From positions 1 through 13,815 of the forward strand of contig JAKAMV010000162.1 of NCBI GenBank assembly GCA_021812735.1: a stretch of DNA of 13,815 nucleotides, written 5' to 3'. Numbering within the stretch: the stretch's first letter is position 1; each line of letters opens with the position of its first letter. The notes under the pieces are model-generated. The model ran no database searches. It was given only the letters and a program-made list of their open reading frames with translations, and was not told where the DNA came from. The position numbers and the translations under genes were made by a program. The DNA comes from Chloroflexota bacterium. GTDB lineage: Bacteria > Chloroflexota > Limnocylindria > Limnocylindrales > CSP1-4. Below, one piece after another: positions 12,379 through 13,815 of this stretch.

Positions 12379-13662
12379 CTACAGGATGAACGCCCAGTAG
12401 GCGAGCGCGGCGTTCACCAGGACGCTCCAGGCGATGGCCAGCTGCCAGACCCAGCCGACGCCCCGGCGCGAGGCGAAGATCGCGCACAGCGCGAGCCAGA
12501 AGGGGACCGAGTCGAGCAGGTAGCGGTAGCCGAACTGCACCCAGCCCCCGCCGTAGTAGAGGAGCGTCGGGAGCAGCACCAGCAGGCCGGTCAGCGCGAG
12601 CACCCGCGCCTCCGAGGAGCGCAGCAGCGACCAGAGGCCCACCAGGAGCCCCGGGCTGGTCAGGATCACCGACATCCCGAGGCGGCTCGGCACGAAGAAG
12701 GGCGGCGTGGCCATCAGCTCGTCCGGCCCCTTGAGGAACAGGTAGTCCAGGTTCATGGGCAGGTGGACGATCGAGAAGAGCCCCTGCGCGCGCAGCGCCT
12801 CCAGGAACGGCGGGAGCGAGGCCATCCCGTAGCCGGTCTCGAGCGGTGAGCCGAAGCGCGCCCAGTTGTACCAGAAGAAGACCAGGCCGAAGGGGACCGA
12901 GGCGAGCGCCACGGTGAGGGCGGGCGCGAGCCCCTCGCGCAGCGCACGGTGCAGCCCGGGCAGGTCGGTGGGGCGCCCGGCGACCACCCAGGCGTAGTAG
13001 GGCAGCGCGAAGAGGAGCGTCGAGCGGGTCAGGAACGCGGCCCCGCCCAGCAGCCCCAGCAGCCACGGCCGCGGATGTTCCCCGCGCGTCTCGATGAGTG
13101 CCCAGAAGGTGAGCCCCATGGCGATGATCTCGGCGGTGTGCCACACCCCGCCGCGGACCGTGATGTTGAAGAGGACCGTGCCGAACCCGAAGAGCACGGT
13201 CAGCCAGAGGCGCGCGTCGAAGCGCCGGACCCCGAAGGCGCCCAGCATCGCCCAGGCCAGCGCCACGTCCACCCCGGCCAGGAAGGCGTTGATCAGGGGT
13301 TCGTAGGCGATCATGCGGTCCACGCCGAAGAGCGCCACGAACGGCACGGACAGGAACGCGGGGAACGGATCGAAGGGGACGTAGACGTGCCCGCCCAGCA
13401 CGATGATGTCGTTGATCGGTGGCCGCCAGTCCACGTTGAGCCAGAGACGGCCGTGCAGGAACGAGTCGGCCATCAGGAAGAAATCCGGCCGGCCCGCGTT
13501 GAACCACGCCCCGTGGTCCAAGACAACGGGGACGACCAGCCCATCGACGGTGAATGTCGCAAGCAGCAGTAACAGCGGCACCGACGACACTCCGAAGGGT
13601 CGGGGTCGCGCCACCGGTCCGTTCGCGCTGACGTGTGGGACGGGCCTGCTCGCTCGAGTCAC
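12379..13662 (-). CDS. GT-C/GT39-like multispan membrane glycosyltransferase
   Basis: A 427-residue membrane protein with about ten hydrophobic spans. The large loop after the first helix holds Asp residues and the pattern DFFLMADSFLHGRLWLNVDW (60-79), then VYVPFDPFPAFLSVPFVALFG (93-113). YNWARFGSPLETGYGM (265-280) and GYRYLLDSVPFWLALC (378-393) recur in PMT/ArnT-like GT39-type proteins of Chloroflexota and actinobacteria as I know them. The likely reaction is transfer of a sugar from a polyprenyl-phosphate donor to a periplasmic or surface acceptor; donor and acceptor are unknown. GTG 13662 is chosen because AGGAGG lies 10 bases upstream and it overlaps the previous stop as GTGA. The first 25 residues are basic and cytoplasmic. 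Confidence 0.65.
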   Translation of the reverse strand: MTRASRPVPHVSANGPVARPRPFGVSSVPLLLLLATFTVDGLVVPVVLDHGAWFNAGRPDFFLMADSFLHGRLWLNVDWRPPINDIIVLGGHVYVPFDPFPAFLSVPFVALFGVDRMIAYEPLINAFLAGVDVALAWAMLGAFGVRRFDARLWLTVLFGFGTVLFNITVRGGVWHTAEIIAMGLTFWALIETRGEHPRPWLLGLLGGAAFLTRSTLLFALPYYAWVVAGRPTDLPGLHRALREGLAPALTVALASVPFGLVFFWYNWARFGSPLETGYGMASLPPFLEALRAQGLFSIVHLPMNLDYLFLKGPDELMATPPFFVPSRLGMSVILTSPGLLVGLWSLLRSSEARVLALTGLLVLLPTLLYYGGGWVQFGYRYLLDSVPFWLALCAIFASRRGVGWVWQLAIAWSVLVNAALAYWAFIL

Positions 13663-13815
13663 GCCGGCTCGACCTCCTCGACGCCCGCCTCCCCGGCCCC
13701 GAGGTCGAGCGCCGCCTCGGCTTCGCCCGCCTCGCGCAGCGTTCCCAGCCCCCAGCGGATCCGGGCGAGCTCGATCGCCCCGAGGAGCGAGACCGGCAGC
13801 ACGGTGGCGGCGTGG
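13659..13815 (-). CDS. C-terminal end of an unidentified protein (partial)
   Basis: A minus-strand frame enters from the window edge and ends at a TGA overlapping the GTG of the glycosyltransferase gene as GTGA. The 51 visible residues begin HAATVLPVSLLGAIELARIR, continue with WGLGTLREAGEAEAALDLGAG, and end in an acidic EEVEPA tail. Third-position GC is near 100%. The first part might be the end of a membrane helix. The close coupling implies an operon with the downstream glycosyltransferase, perhaps another envelope-sugar enzyme, but the family cannot be read from this fragment. Confidence 0.6.
   Translation of the reverse strand, partial: HAATVLPVSLLGAIELARIRWGLGTLREAGEAEAALDLGAGEAGVEEVEPA

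Noticed and set aside
12092..13507. 471-residue minus-strand open frame overlapping both glycosyltransferases
   Set aside because: Composition is Arg/Ala/Pro/Gly-rich without hydrophobic pattern. The overlapping 427-residue frame has GT-C motifs and a proper start overlap.

Overview
The window is about 13.8 kb of very GC-rich bacterial DNA. Genuine genes show G or C at nearly every third codon position, and GTG starts and 4-base ATGA/GTGA overlaps are common. This base composition, the dTDP-rhamnose genes, a caa3-type CtaG and a Flp/Tad minor-pilin set would suit a free-living, aerobic Chloroflexota (for example a Limnocylindria-like lineage) or an actinobacterium. That assignment is inference; no rRNA or marker gene is present. 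I saw no tRNA, IS element, transposase, integrase or CRISPR array.

Layout. (1) 1-2649, plus strand: the tail of an upstream gene, dTDP-4-dehydrorhamnose reductase (rfbD), a 552-base non-coding gap with degenerate repeats and a palindrome, a dTDP-4-dehydrorhamnose 3,5-epimerase family gene (rfbC), and a 31-codon membrane microprotein behind an AAGGAGG ribosome site. (2) 2864-5094, minus strand: a CtaG-type cytochrome oxidase assembly protein, then an exported six-cysteine protein whose C-terminal half resembles LecA-like (PA-IL) beta-sandwich modules. (3) 5443-11091, plus strand: six Flp/Tad-family proteins in a row: TadE with a C-terminal PASTA-like domain, TadE, TadG-like, TadE, a large TadG-like protein with a beta-helix-like C-terminal half, and a 50-residue Flp pilin. 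The first three are chained by ATGA overlaps. (4) 11259-12341, plus strand: a GT87-like membrane glycosyltransferase. (5) 12379-13815, minus strand: a second GT-C type membrane glycosyltransferase, translationally coupled to a gene that runs off the window.

How the parts may work together. The middle block encodes pilus and pseudopilin subunits without any assembly motor (no TadA ATPase, TadB/C platform, secretin or prepilin peptidase), so it is a satellite subunit cassette depending on machinery elsewhere. Four of the six proteins keep the Glu at +5 expected at a Flp-type prepilin cleavage site; the two TadG-like ones do not. The cassette sits near a secreted lectin-like protein and two polyprenol-linked glycosyltransferase candidates, and its first pseudopilin has a Ser/Thr/Pro-rich linker. 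A glycosylated, surface-attached adhesive pilus is a reasonable but untested reading.

The most unusual sequence-level observations are: a PASTA-like domain fused to a TadE pseudopilin; the microprotein; low-complexity in-frame insertions in both neighbouring rhamnose enzymes; a degenerate repeat family upstream of rfbC; and a nested hairpin with two competing 5' arms at the start of the third TadE gene.
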